From JAICJJ01 sp039809985 (lineage in GTDB: Bacteria > Chloroflexota > Chloroflexia > Thermomicrobiales > UBA6265): a stretch of DNA of 64,000 bases. Each line of letters starts with the position of its first letter. Position 1 is the stretch's first letter. The notes under the pieces were generated by a model. The model saw only the letters and a list, made by a program, of their open reading frames with translations, ran no database searches and was not told the origin of the DNA. Below, piece by piece: positions 29,605 through 37,790 of the stretch. The stretch is taken from contig JBDHWC010000001.1 of NCBI GenBank assembly GCA_039809985.1, forward strand, positions 1-64,000, given 5' to 3'. Position numbers and translations under genes: made by a program.

Positions 29605-30063
29605 CTACCGGATGCGGTAGAACTCGGCGTCGGCCCCGCCGAGGCCGATGATCTCGTCGATGTGGCGGACGGCCCAGCGCTGGCCCGCCCAGAGGAGGCG
29701 GGAGGTGGCCTCCTCCCGTTCGCACCACGCGTGGTCGACGAAGTCCGCGCCGAGATCGACGCGGCCGGGGGCGACCGCGAAGGCAAAGACCGGCGCCAGC
29801 ACGATGGCGTCGCGGGTGTGGTCGAACACTTGGTTGATGAAGTCCGCGGAGTAGACCTCGGAGACGGACAGGCCGGTCGCAGCGACGACGGCCCGCTCCG
29901 CGGCGTCGAGGGAAGTCTCGCCCGGCTCGATCTGCTCGTGGATCGCCTGCCAAGTGCCTCCGAGCGGCGCGTCCGGCCGTCGCAGCAGGAGCAGGAACTG
30001 GACCCGCGCGTGCAGGCGGCGGAAGACGTACGCGTCGACGAGGTCCGACACAACTTTCGGCAT
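29605..30063 (-). CDS. Nudix-fold protein with a degenerate Nudix box
   Basis: 152 residues from ATG 30063 (GAGG nine bases upstream). The order of elements matches Nudix pyrophosphohydrolases such as dihydroneopterin-triphosphate types: LLLLRRPDAPLGGTWQAIHEQIEPGET, then an alpha helix. However, the helix reads AERAVVAATGLS, where the consensus REUxEExGU would have acidic metal ligands. Both glutamates of the EE pair are alanine, and the first box glycine is Glu. The protein is therefore probably not a normal Mg-dependent hydrolase; it may bind a nucleotide. It lies between uvrB and an unknown membrane protein on the same strand. Confidence 0.75.
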   Translation of the reverse strand: MPKVVSDLVDAYVFRRLHARVQFLLLLRRPDAPLGGTWQAIHEQIEPGETSLDAAERAVVAATGLSVSEVYSADFINQVFDHTRDAIVLAPVFAFAVAPGRVDLGADFVDHAWCEREEATSRLLWAGQRWAVRHIDEIIGLGGADAEFYRIR

Positions 30064-30215
30064 CCGGGCTGCCCTCACCACCAAGCGTGCCGGCACCGGC
30101 GCTGGCGTGTCGGGGCACACCGCCGGTTCGGCTCACGAGTCGGCGGACCTTACCACAGCACCAAGCCGAATCGGGGAGAGTCGAGGTCCTGTCGTGGCAC
30201 CGAGGACACGATGCG

Positions 30216-30614
30216 CTACCGCAAGCGGTCTCCAGGCGGACCGTCCAAGTCGCGCCCGCGCCATTTCCGGAGGCCGTTGCTGCCTGAGGAGGTCGACGGT
30301 CGCCAGACCATGGCGAGGCAGACGAGACTGGCGATGCCGAGAACGAACCCGACGAGATGACTCGACGACGCGACCAGCGCCGCCGCCACGGCAACGAGGA
30401 GCGACGCGACCAGCCAGAGGCCGGGGCCGAGCCGACGCGCCACCGAAGGCAGTTCCGGTGGTCTCGACACGGCGCGACGGCCTCGCCGGCCGGCGTCGCG
30501 AAGGCGCTCGGTCGGGGTCGGGTCGCGATCGACCTGGTTCAGGATCTGGAGCACCTCGTCCTCGAGACGGGTGCGCGGCGGCGGAGGATCGGGGGACGAG
30601 GTTGGGGCAGGCAT
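30216..30614 (-). CDS. Hypothetical protein with two membrane helices
   Basis: 132 residues. The N-terminus is Pro-rich, then LEDEVLQILNQVDRDPTPTERLR forms an amphipathic helix, then a basic stretch precedes two hydrophobic helices (about 67-83 and 87-104). The C-terminus is Arg/Gly/Ser-rich. I recognise no family. The start, ATG 30614, has no strong ribosome site. It is divergent from the plus-strand gene at 30764. Confidence 0.55.
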   Translation of the reverse strand: MPAPTSSPDPPPPRTRLEDEVLQILNQVDRDPTPTERLRDAGRRGRRAVSRPPELPSVARRLGPGLWLVASLLVAVAAALVASSSHLVGFVLGIASLVCLAMVWRPSTSSGSNGLRKWRGRDLDGPPGDRLR

Positions 30615-30763
30615 TGGCGAACACCGTCACGGGCGTTGCGGCGCGGGCCGGGTCGCCCCGCGGTTGGATGGTACTGTAGCCTTCTCGGCACGCGCCAAAG
30701 ATCGCGCAATGCCCGTCGGTGCGAGGCGGGCGGGGCCGTGCACGGTCACGGGGGGTGGCGGGC

Positions 30764-31201
30764 GTGGACGAGATGCGGTTCACCATCATCGACGACGCCG
30801 GCGCGGTGACGTTCACCGCGCCGCCGCACGTGCGGAAAATGCTGGCCGCGGCGGCGAGCCGCGGACCGGTCACCGCCGACGAACTGCTGCGTCTCGCAGA
30901 GGAGTACGACCCGCAGTTCTTTGGCCAGCTGCTGGCGTCGTCCTCGCGGTCCGAGAACGGCGCGGGTCCGGCCAAGTCCGGGCTGCTCGCGGTCGACGGC
31001 GACGAGAGTCGCCGGCAAAGCATGGCGCCAGCCCCGCTCGGGCTGTTGGTGTTCAACCTGCCGGCCCGCCGCATCGTGCAGGTGCAGAACAGCTACGGGG
31101 ACTTGCAGCGCAAGGATCGTGGTCGGCTGCGACGCGACGGGCGGCCTGTGCGGGCCTACTACCGGTACGCCTTGCCCGACGACTGGTCGATCGTCCCGTA
31201 G
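30764..31201 (+). CDS. Hypothetical protein, function unknown
   Basis: About 145 residues from GTG 30764 with GGGGGTGG upstream; ATG 30773 is an alternative. I recognise no family. The first half is helical (PPHVRKMLAAAASRGPVTADELLRLAEEYDPQF). The second has a beta-rich segment (APLGLLVFNLPARRIVQVQNSYGDLQ) and ends in a basic then aromatic tail (RAYYRYALPDDWSIVP). No membrane segment, signal or metal motif is visible. It converges on tyrA, whose stop is seven bases away. Confidence 0.6.
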   Translation: MDEMRFTIIDDAGAVTFTAPPHVRKMLAAAASRGPVTADELLRLAEEYDPQFFGQLLASSSRSENGAGPAKSGLLAVDGDESRRQSMAPAPLGLLVFNLPARRIVQVQNSYGDLQRKDRGRLRRDGRPVRAYYRYALPDDWSIVP

Positions 31202-31208
31202 CCGAGGG

Positions 31209-32249
31209 TCAGCCGGCGGTCGGCGTGGTGTCGTCCGGGTTCTTGCCGTTGCCAGGGCGGCGCTTGCGGCCGAGGTTGCCGATGAACATCCGGGTGATGT
31301 GCTCGGAGAAGTTCTCGGGCCCGAGCTCGGCGGCCGTGTCCTGGAGCAACTCTCCGTCGCGCGTCGTCTGGGTCGACCACACGGCCCGGGCGTCGCGGGC
31401 GTTCTCGAAGTAGCGGCTGAGGGCAGGGCCCGCGGCTTCGTCGTCGCGCTGCAAGTCGGCCCGGAAGCGCTGGAGATCCGCCATGTAGGCATCGAGCCAG
31501 CGGGTGACGGCGTCGCGGTTCGTCAGCAGAATGTCGCGGTACATCGCGGGGCTGCCGGAGGCGAGGCGGCTGACGTCGCGGAAGCCGCCCGCGGTCAGCG
31601 TGCGCATGTCGCGCCACGAGGGGTCGCCGCTGACGGTGTTCATCAGGGCCGAGGAGACCACGAACGGCAGATGGCTGACGCCGGCGACGTAGGCGTCGTG
31701 CTCGGTGGGGTCGACGAAATAGGGCTCGGCGCGGAGGGCGGCGATCATGCCGAGCACGTTGCGGATCGCTTCCTCCGAGGCGCGGACCGACGGGCAGACG
31801 CACCACGTCGCCCCTTGGAAGAGGTCGGCGTCCGCGCCTTCGATGCTCTCGGTCTTGCCGGCCATCGGGTGCGAGCCGACGAACGAGACGGTGCGCGGCA
31901 GGATGGCGTCGGCCCAGCGGAGCACTTGGGCCTTGGTCGAGCCGGTGTCGACGACGGTCGTGCCAGAGCGAAGTCGCGGGGCGATCGCCTCGAACGTCTC
32001 GCGCATCGCCAGCACGGGCGTGGTGACGATGACGAGGTCCGACTCGGGGATCACCTTCGCCAAGTCCCACGCGGTGCGGTCGACCGCGCCCAGTTTCTGG
32101 GCCTGGTTCTGGTGGTCGAGATCGGTGTCGAAGCCGGTGACCTCGAGGGCGGGCTTGCCGTCGACGCGGTTGGCGTCCGCCCACTTGCGGAGGCCGAGCC
32201 CGATGGAGCCGCCGATGAGGCCGAGCCCGATGATGGTGACGCGCTGCAT
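31209..32249 (-). CDS. tyrA: Prephenate dehydrogenase (TyrA)
   Basis: 346 residues. It oxidatively decarboxylates prephenate to 4-hydroxyphenylpyruvate in tyrosine synthesis. The NAD site is GLGLIGGS (8-15), the substrate loop is FVGSHPMAGKT, and the catalytic histidine region GVSHLPFVVSSAL is present. There is no chorismate mutase domain and no clear ACT domain; the C-terminal tail is basic and Pro/Gly-rich. It lies last in the rpoN-SH3-tyrA minus-strand series, 34 bases after the SH3 gene. Confidence 0.92.
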   Translation of the reverse strand: MQRVTIIGLGLIGGSIGLGLRKWADANRVDGKPALEVTGFDTDLDHQNQAQKLGAVDRTAWDLAKVIPESDLVIVTTPVLAMRETFEAIAPRLRSGTTVVDTGSTKAQVLRWADAILPRTVSFVGSHPMAGKTESIEGADADLFQGATWCVCPSVRASEEAIRNVLGMIAALRAEPYFVDPTEHDAYVAGVSHLPFVVSSALMNTVSGDPSWRDMRTLTAGGFRDVSRLASGSPAMYRDILLTNRDAVTRWLDAYMADLQRFRADLQRDDEAAGPALSRYFENARDARAVWSTQTTRDGELLQDTAAELGPENFSEHITRMFIGNLGRKRRPGNGKNPDDTTPTAG

Positions 32250-32283
32250 CCGAACTGCTCCCTGCGGCGCGGGCCGCTCGCCT

Positions 32284-32847
32284 CTACGGTTGGTACGCCT
32301 CGGTGTCGATCTGGCGAACCCAGCCCTCGGTGCCGTCGGAGGACCGGAACTTCATCCAGCGCGGGGCGTCGCTGGGGTCGGTCGCCGGGGCGTCCTCGTT
32401 CAGGTACTGGAGGGGGGACGCCGGCGGCAGCGTGATCAGGATCGGGTCATTGCGCGAGGGCCCGGCCCGGAAGTTGACACTCTGGTCGGCGCTGATCTGG
32501 TAGTCGGGCGTGAACGGCGCGGGGGTTCCCTCGGTCGCCGCGATCGCCGGGGCCTCGGTCGGGGCGGTGTCGGCCGACGACACGGTCGGGGCGGGTGGCG
32601 CGGTCGGTGCCGGCGGCGGGTTGTCGGTTGTCTGGGCGGCGGCCTGGCCGCCGTCGGAGACTTGGCTCGTCTCAGTGGTCGGGGCCGAGATCGGGACGAA
32701 ATCGGTCATCAGGGGGACAAGGCCGGCGTAGATCAACGTCGCCGCGCCGATGCAGATGGCGATGGTGAGGGCCATCGCCAAGGCGATGGCCAAGCCGGAG
32801 CGGCGAGCGCGCTGGCGGAGACGATTGTCGAGACCCGGATCCACCAT
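32284..32847 (-). CDS. Membrane-anchored protein with C-terminal SH3-type domain
   Basis: 187 residues from ATG 32847. A basic N-terminus and one membrane helix (about 18-43, LAIALAMALTIAICIGAATLIYAG) are followed by a Thr/Pro/Ala-rich linker (50-115) and a C-terminal bacterial SH3-like domain (DQSVNFRAGPSRNDPILITLPPASPLQYL, then EGWVRQID). Such proteins sit outside the membrane and often bind cell-wall peptides. The start lacks a clear ribosome site, so it may rely on coupling to rpoN, whose stop is 145 bases upstream. Confidence 0.78.
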   Translation of the reverse strand: MVDPGLDNRLRQRARRSGLAIALAMALTIAICIGAATLIYAGLVPLMTDFVPISAPTTETSQVSDGGQAAAQTTDNPPPAPTAPPAPTVSSADTAPTEAPAIAATEGTPAPFTPDYQISADQSVNFRAGPSRNDPILITLPPASPLQYLNEDAPATDPSDAPRWMKFRSSDGTEGWVRQIDTEAYQP

Positions 32848-32992
32848 CAGTCGGCGCGGTCCACGTGCGTGCGCTCGCCCTCCCACCACCGCGGTCGGAC
32901 GAACCCGGCGCATCCCTCGGCTGCGGCTGCGAACTCCCCGGCGGGAAGTGTAGCGTCTGCGCTGGCTGGGGACGATGCGACGGCGGGACGGT

Positions 32993-34468
32993 TCACCGCA
33001 TGGTGGACGGCAGGATGCCCAGCTCGGCCCGGTACTTGGCGACCGTGCGGCGGGCGATGCGAATGCCCTGGTCGAGCAGCAGGTCGCAGATGCGGCGGTC
33101 GGTGAGGTGCTCGCCGTTGCGCGTCTCGCGTTCGATCAGTTCCTTGATCACGTCCTTCGTGCTGAGCGACGGGGTGAAGAAATCGCTGAACGGCACGACG
33201 CGTCGGGAGGGGAGCATGACGTACTTGTTCGCGGTCGCCCGGCTGACGGTCGACTCGTGGACGCCGACGTGCTGGGCGACGACGGCCCGGGTGAGCGGGC
33301 GAAGCTCGCGCACGCCGCCGCGCAGGAAACTCTCCTGCAGGTCGCAGACGCAGCGACTGATCTTCAACAGCGTCTCGCGGCGTTGCTGGATGTTGGCGAT
33401 GAAGAGTCTGGCCCGGCTCGTCGACTGGCGGACATGGGCCCGGTCCTCGTCGGAGACGAGCGCGGGCGCGGGCGCGACGGCCGTGGACGTGGCGACGTGG
33501 TGGCCGTTCGGCGAGGGTGGTTCGGCTCCCCTGCGCTTGCCTAGCTCGGAGGCGAGCGAGCCGTAGAGCCCGTTCAGCTTGAGGTGGAAGTCGCGACTGT
33601 CGACGACCTCGACGACGAGCTCGTCGTCACGGAGGGCGATGATGACGTCGGGGGCAACGTACGGGGATGCGGTCGGCGTGCGCCATGACCGGTTGGAGGC
33701 CGACTGCAGCGGGTGGGGGCTGAGGTGCTCGCGGATGAAGTCGCGGGCGGCGTCGATCTCCTCCGGCTGCAGGCCGAGTTCCTTGCTGATCAGCCCGAAC
33801 CGATGCGCCCCGAACTCCGCCAGGAAGCGCTCGACGATCTGCTCGACCTGCCACGGGACCTCGTGGCCGAGACGCTTGAGGTAGGCGATCTGGAGCAGGA
33901 GGCACTCCTGCAACGTCCGCGCCCCGACGCCGACCGGGGCAACCTCCTGGATGGCAGTGACAACGCTGTCGATCTCGGTTCGGCTGCGGCGGGTGATGCG
34001 GGCGAGCTCGTCGAGGTCGCAGCCGATCAGACCGCGCTCGTCCAGCGAGTCGACGAGGTACTCGGCGATCGGGTGGTCGGCGGGGTCGAGCACCGAGCGG
34101 GCGTCGAGGAGGATCTGCTCGCGGACATCCTCGCCTTGGGCGACCAGCGTCAGCGGGTCGAAGTCATCGGAGTCTTCCGCGGTCGAGTGGGCCGTGACCA
34201 TCACCTCGGGGAAGTCCTCGAAGTTCTCGGACGGCTGGTCGCGGCGGTGGCTGACCAGGCAGACCGGGCAGAACGCCCCGTCGAGCATCGTGCCGCATTG
34301 CGGGCAGACGGGCCGGTCGTCGAGTTCGAGGGCGGGGTTGGCATCCATCTCGGCCGCGATCACGGCCTGCAGTTCGAGCCGGGACAGACTCAGGATGTAG
34401 TTGGCTTCGATCAGGCTGGGCGAGACCCACGTCCGCATGTCCTGACTGAGTTCGAACCCCGATTCCAT
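32993..34468 (-). CDS. rpoN: RNA polymerase sigma-54 factor with inserted zinc ribbon
   Basis: 491 residues from ATG 34468 (GAGGGG nine bases upstream). Region I is recognisable (ILSLSRLELQAVIAAEMDANPALE) though poor in Gln. The core-binding region, helix-turn-helix (VAQHVGVHESTVSRATANKY) and RpoN box ARRTVAKYR (472-480) are intact, so it should bind -24/-12 promoters and need an AAA+ activator. Unusual is CPQC-x8-CPVC (Cys55, 58, 67, 70), a zinc ribbon placed between region I and the core-binding domain. A Pro/Ala-rich linker near 315-340 is also present. Face-to-face sigma-54-type promoters lie 90-137 bases upstream. Confidence 0.93.
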   Translation of the reverse strand: MESGFELSQDMRTWVSPSLIEANYILSLSRLELQAVIAAEMDANPALELDDRPVCPQCGTMLDGAFCPVCLVSHRRDQPSENFEDFPEVMVTAHSTAEDSDDFDPLTLVAQGEDVREQILLDARSVLDPADHPIAEYLVDSLDERGLIGCDLDELARITRRSRTEIDSVVTAIQEVAPVGVGARTLQECLLLQIAYLKRLGHEVPWQVEQIVERFLAEFGAHRFGLISKELGLQPEEIDAARDFIREHLSPHPLQSASNRSWRTPTASPYVAPDVIIALRDDELVVEVVDSRDFHLKLNGLYGSLASELGKRRGAEPPSPNGHHVATSTAVAPAPALVSDEDRAHVRQSTSRARLFIANIQQRRETLLKISRCVCDLQESFLRGGVRELRPLTRAVVAQHVGVHESTVSRATANKYVMLPSRRVVPFSDFFTPSLSTKDVIKELIERETRNGEHLTDRRICDLLLDQGIRIARRTVAKYRAELGILPSTMR

Positions 34469-34556
34469 GAACGGTTCCCCTCTGACCCACGAACTGGCGC
34501 GGCGGCCGTGGCGCGCGTGGTCGTGCCGCCGGCTCCCGGCGTTGCGGTGGCAACGC

Positions 34557-34572
34557 TGGCAAGATTCTTGCG
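34557..34572 (+). promoter_or_regulatory. Sigma-54-type (-24/-12) promoter, rightward, toward the M50 protease
   Basis: TGGCAAGATTCTTGCG, preceded by C. It has the required GG-N10-GC spacing (GG 34558-34559, GC 34570-34571) and fits TGGCACG-N4-TTGCW at all but two positions. The predicted start is near 34583. The core is also a near palindrome (GCAAGA-T-TCTTGC), so a repressor site is an alternative reading. Confidence 0.65.
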
Positions 34573-34588
34573 ATACTCCGAGCTCACC

Positions 34589-34605
34589 ATGCAAGAACCA
34601 TGCCA
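34589..34605 (-). promoter_or_regulatory. Sigma-54-type (-24/-12) promoter, leftward, toward rpoN
   Basis: The minus strand reads TGGCATGGTTCTTGCAT, with GG (34604-34603) and GC (34592-34591) separated by exactly ten bases. It differs from TGGCACG-N4-TTGCW at one position. The predicted start near 34579 gives rpoN a leader of about 110 bases, which suggests sigma-54 autoregulation. Confidence 0.7.
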
Positions 34606-34797
34606 CGTTCCACGTCCGCGCGCCTCCGGCGGCACGGTGGCCCGTTCGTCCTGCGTGTACATTCAAGACCGGGATTGCTATGCTGTTTCATGGAATCGGT
34701 CTCGTTTGCGACGGCGCAACGGTCGAACGGCGCACGTTCCGGGCGGACAGTTCGTCGAAGAGGCTCCGGTCGTGCGACGAGTCGGCGAAGGCGGACG

Positions 34798-35958
34798 ATG
34801 GGATCACTGACGATCGCCAACCTGCTCGGGGTCGACATCCGGCTGCACCCGTCGTTCGCGCTGGTGCTGGCGTGGGTGCTCGTCGACTGGCGCGACTTCG
34901 GGTGGACCACCAGCCCGGCGCAGATGGCGGTCGCGGCGGCGACGATCGTGCTGGTGTACGGGTGCGTGCTGCTGCACGAGATGGGGCACGCGCTGGTCGC
35001 CCGTGAGCACGGGATTCGGGTTCAGGACGTGACGCTGTCGGCCATCGGCGGCGTGGCAAGGATGGAGAGCCTGCCGCTGCGGCCCCGGATCGAGGTGGCG
35101 ATCGCCCTTGCCGGGCCGGGGATGAACGTGGCGGTCGCGGCGGCGATGCTGCCGCTGGTTCTGATCGCGGGCGTTGCGCTGGGGTTCAACGGGCTGGACG
35201 ACTATGTGCTGCGGGCGTTCGACCCGTCGCTCAGCGGGTTGCTCATCGGGCTCTTCTTCTCCAATCTCGTGCTGATGCTCTTCAACCTGCTGCCGGCGTT
35301 CCCGATGGACGGCGGCCACGTGCTTCGCGCCGGCCTCATCCCCGTCGTCGGGCGGGAGCGGGCAACGAAGGTCTCGGTCCGGGTGGCGCAAGTCTTGGCG
35401 GCGGCGATCGCGCTGGTGGCGATTGTTGAGTTCCGCAACCCGTGGCTAGTGTTGCTGGCGCTCCTGCTGGCCGGTCTGGCGCAGGCCGAGGGCCGGGCAG
35501 CACGGATCGAGTCGGCGATGCGCCGAATGCGGGTCGGCCAGTTCGCGCTCTGGGACATGGGCGGCGTCCCGCCCGACCAGCCGATCGCCTACGCCTTGCG
35601 GGACGGCCCACGGGACGTGGCGGTGACGCGCAACGGGGCGGTCGTCGGCATCCTCTGGCGCAACACCCTGCTGAACGAACTCTCAAGGAATGGCCACCAC
35701 CGGACAGTGGGGGAGATCGCTTCCGAGCCTTCGGTGCTGGCCAACGTCGACGAGTCGGTCTTCGACGTCCACCAGCGGATGGTGGCCAACAAGGCGTGGG
35801 CGGTGCCGGTGGTTGAGGACGGGGTCTACCGCGGCATCTTCACGGCGGACCGGTTCTTGCATGTTTACCGGCAACTCGCGCCGAACCCGCTCGAGATCGC
35901 GTTGAGCAGCGGGCCGCTCGAGGCATTGCGGGGCGTGGTGCGGTCGCTGGCGAGCTGA
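34798..35958 (+). CDS. Site-2 protease (M50) with C-terminal CBS domains
   Basis: 386 residues. An intramembrane zinc metalloprotease: HEMGH (His60, Glu61, His64) lies in a membrane helix and the third ligand Asp171 is in NLLPAFPMDGG. About six membrane helices fill 15-235. The soluble C-terminal part (about 245-370) carries a CBS pair (VRVGQFALWDM..., ...VGEIASEPSVLANVDESVFDVHQRM, VPVVEDGVYRGIF) that may sense adenine nucleotides, as in SpoIVFB-type proteases. These enzymes release membrane-tethered regulators. AAGG lies seven bases before ATG 34798. It faces rpoN across the paired sigma-54 sites. Confidence 0.9.
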   Translation: MGSLTIANLLGVDIRLHPSFALVLAWVLVDWRDFGWTTSPAQMAVAAATIVLVYGCVLLHEMGHALVAREHGIRVQDVTLSAIGGVARMESLPLRPRIEVAIALAGPGMNVAVAAAMLPLVLIAGVALGFNGLDDYVLRAFDPSLSGLLIGLFFSNLVLMLFNLLPAFPMDGGHVLRAGLIPVVGRERATKVSVRVAQVLAAAIALVAIVEFRNPWLVLLALLLAGLAQAEGRAARIESAMRRMRVGQFALWDMGGVPPDQPIAYALRDGPRDVAVTRNGAVVGILWRNTLLNELSRNGHHRTVGEIASEPSVLANVDESVFDVHQRMVANKAWAVPVVEDGVYRGIFTADRFLHVYRQLAPNPLEIALSSGPLEALRGVVRSLAS

Positions 35959-35990
35959 GACGTTGGACGTCTGCTGCAGCGGTGCCGCGG

Positions 35991-36019
35991 TTGACCCCGC
36001 CATCGGCAGGGACTAGGAT
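35991..36019 (+). promoter_or_regulatory. Sigma-70-type promoter of the Rrf2-desulfurase pair
   Basis: TTGACC (35991-35996), 17 bases, TAGGAT (36014-36019). The predicted start near 36026 is about 30 bases before the Rrf2 ATG. Autorepression by the Rrf2 protein is plausible, but no operator was identified. Confidence 0.75.
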
Positions 36020-36055
36020 GACCACAAATCCGCCGACGCTCGCAGGCCGTGAGTC

Positions 36056-36517
36056 ATGAAGGTTTCCACTCGAGGCGAGTACGGCGTCCGCGCCATGGTT
36101 GCGCTGGCGAAGAACTACGGCAATGGCCCGATGTCGATTGCCGCGATCTCGCGTGCTTCCTCGATCCCGACCGCCTACCTTGAGCAACTGATCGGCCCGT
36201 TGCGCCGCGCCGAGCTCGTGGAGAGCAAGCGCGGGGCACAGGGCGGGTACTTGCTCGCGCGCGCGCCGGAGCTGATCCGGGTCGGGGATGTCTACCGGGT
36301 CATGGAAGGCCCGGTGGCGCCGATGGACTGCGTTTCCGAGGACGAATCCCAGCAGACCTGCCCGCTGATCGACGGGTGCGAGACGCGCCCGGTCTGGCTG
36401 CGCATGCGTGACGCGATCACCGACGCACTGGACTCCATCACGCTGCAGGACCTGATCGACGGCAGCCCTCGCCACGCGATGATGCTGGGCCACGTGCTGC
36501 CGGGGGCATCGGCCTAG
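36056..36517 (+). CDS. Rrf2-family regulator (IscR-like)
   Basis: 153 residues. The winged helix (1-65: MKVSTRGEYGVRAMVALA, IAAISRASSIPTAYLEQLIGPLRRAELVESKRG) and the wing GAQGGYLLAR match IscR and relatives. Cys92, Cys102 and Cys108 form a C-x9-C-x5-C set that could bind a [2Fe-2S] cluster, though IscR has C-x5-C-x5-C. It probably senses Fe-S status and controls the cysteine desulfurase that follows 73 bases downstream. Confidence 0.88.
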   Translation: MKVSTRGEYGVRAMVALAKNYGNGPMSIAAISRASSIPTAYLEQLIGPLRRAELVESKRGAQGGYLLARAPELIRVGDVYRVMEGPVAPMDCVSEDESQQTCPLIDGCETRPVWLRMRDAITDALDSITLQDLIDGSPRHAMMLGHVLPGASA

Positions 36518-36590
36518 GCGCGCGGCGTGAGGCGACGCGTTGGCGCTCGCCCCGCCGGGCCGCCCGGCGAATCTGATCGGAGACCTCCAA

Positions 36591-37790
36591 GTGAGCCCTC
36601 TCGCCTCGGGCGACGACACCATCTACCTCGACCACGCCGCGACCACCCCGGTTGACCCCGAGGTGCTGGCGGCGATGCTGCCGTACTTCAGCGTGCGGTT
36701 CGGCAATCCGTCGAGCATCTACCAGCTCGGACAGGAAGCGCACGCCGTGCTCGACGCGGCGCGGGCCTCCGTGGCGCGCGTGCTCGCCTGCCAGCCCGGA
36801 GAAGTGCTCTTCACCGGCGGCGCGACGGAGTCGAACAACCTGGCGCTGCGGGGAGTCGCCTGGCAGGCGCGGCTCTCCGCCGCACCGGGGTCTCGGCCGC
36901 CGCACCTCGTGACCACCCAAATCGAGCATCACGCCGTGCTGACCACGGCCGAGGCGCTTGCGCAACTCGGGTTCGACGTCACCTTCGTCCCCCCAGACGC
37001 CACCGGCATCGTCGATCCGGCGGCGATCGCGGCGGCGTTGCGCCCAGAGACGTGCCTGGTCTCCGTGATGTACGCGAACAACGAGACCGGCGCAATTCAG
37101 CCGGTGGCCGAGATCGGGCGTATCGCCCGCGCCGCCGGCGTGCCGTTCCATGTCGATGCCGTGCAGGCCGCCGGGCTGCTGCCGCTGGCCGTGGACGAGG
37201 TCGGGGCCGACTTGTTGTCGCTCTCGGCCCACAAGTTCTACGGACCGAAGGGGGTTGGCATCCTCTACCTGCGGCGCGACACCCCGATCTCGTGGCAGCA
37301 GACCGGCGGCGGGCAGGAGCAAGGCCGGCGCGGCGGCACGGAGAACGTGCCGGGGATCGTCGGTCTGGCGGCCTCGCTCGAGAAGTGCGAGCGGCTGCGG
37401 ACCGAGTACGCCAGCCGCTGCGCAGAACTGCGCGACCGGTTGTGGGACGGTATCCGGTCGGCGGTGCCGGACGTGGCCCTGAACGGTCCGCCGTTCGGTT
37501 CGGGGCGGCTGCCAAACAACCTGAACCTCGAGATTCCGGGGGTTCAGGGCGAGACGCTGCTGCTTGGTCTCGACATGGAGGGCGTCGCCGCGTCGGCGGG
37601 CTCGGCCTGCACGACGGGCAACAGCGAGCCGAGTCACGTCCTGAAAAGCATGGGACTGAGCGACGCCCGGTGCCGCACCAGCCTCCGCCTGACGGTTGGT
37701 CGCAGCAACACCGCCGACGAGATGGACGAGGCGGCCGACATCCTGGGCGAGGCCGTGGCCCGGACGCGCGCGCTGGCCGGGGTGTCCTAG
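36591..37790 (+). CDS. iscS: Cysteine desulfurase, IscS/NifS type (group I)
   Basis: 399 residues from GTG 36591, chosen for GGAG eight bases upstream; a TTG at 36540 would add 17 residues with no site. It takes sulfur from cysteine as a persulfide. Lys215 in SAHKFYGPKG binds PLP, and Cys340 in SAGSACTTG sits on the long flexible loop of group I enzymes. With Rrf2 but without iscU it may serve tRNA thiolation or other sulfur transfer, not SUF, which has its own SufS. Its last four bases overlap the convergent scpB. Confidence 0.9.
   Translation: MSPLASGDDTIYLDHAATTPVDPEVLAAMLPYFSVRFGNPSSIYQLGQEAHAVLDAARASVARVLACQPGEVLFTGGATESNNLALRGVAWQARLSAAPGSRPPHLVTTQIEHHAVLTTAEALAQLGFDVTFVPPDATGIVDPAAIAAALRPETCLVSVMYANNETGAIQPVAEIGRIARAAGVPFHVDAVQAAGLLPLAVDEVGADLLSLSAHKFYGPKGVGILYLRRDTPISWQQTGGGQEQGRRGGTENVPGIVGLAASLEKCERLRTEYASRCAELRDRLWDGIRSAVPDVALNGPPFGSGRLPNNLNLEIPGVQGETLLLGLDMEGVAASAGSACTTGNSEPSHVLKSMGLSDARCRTSLRLTVGRSNTADEMDEAADILGEAVARTRALAGVS

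Larger units (their letters stand above)
34469..34797. other. rpoN-protease intergenic region
   Basis: 329 bases between the start codons of two divergent genes. It holds two sigma-54-type promoters facing each other (34557-34605). The plus-strand leader from about 34583 to 34797 is roughly 215 bases and contains short reading frames without ribosome sites. A TATGCT at about 34679 lacks a -35 partner. Confidence 0.7.
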
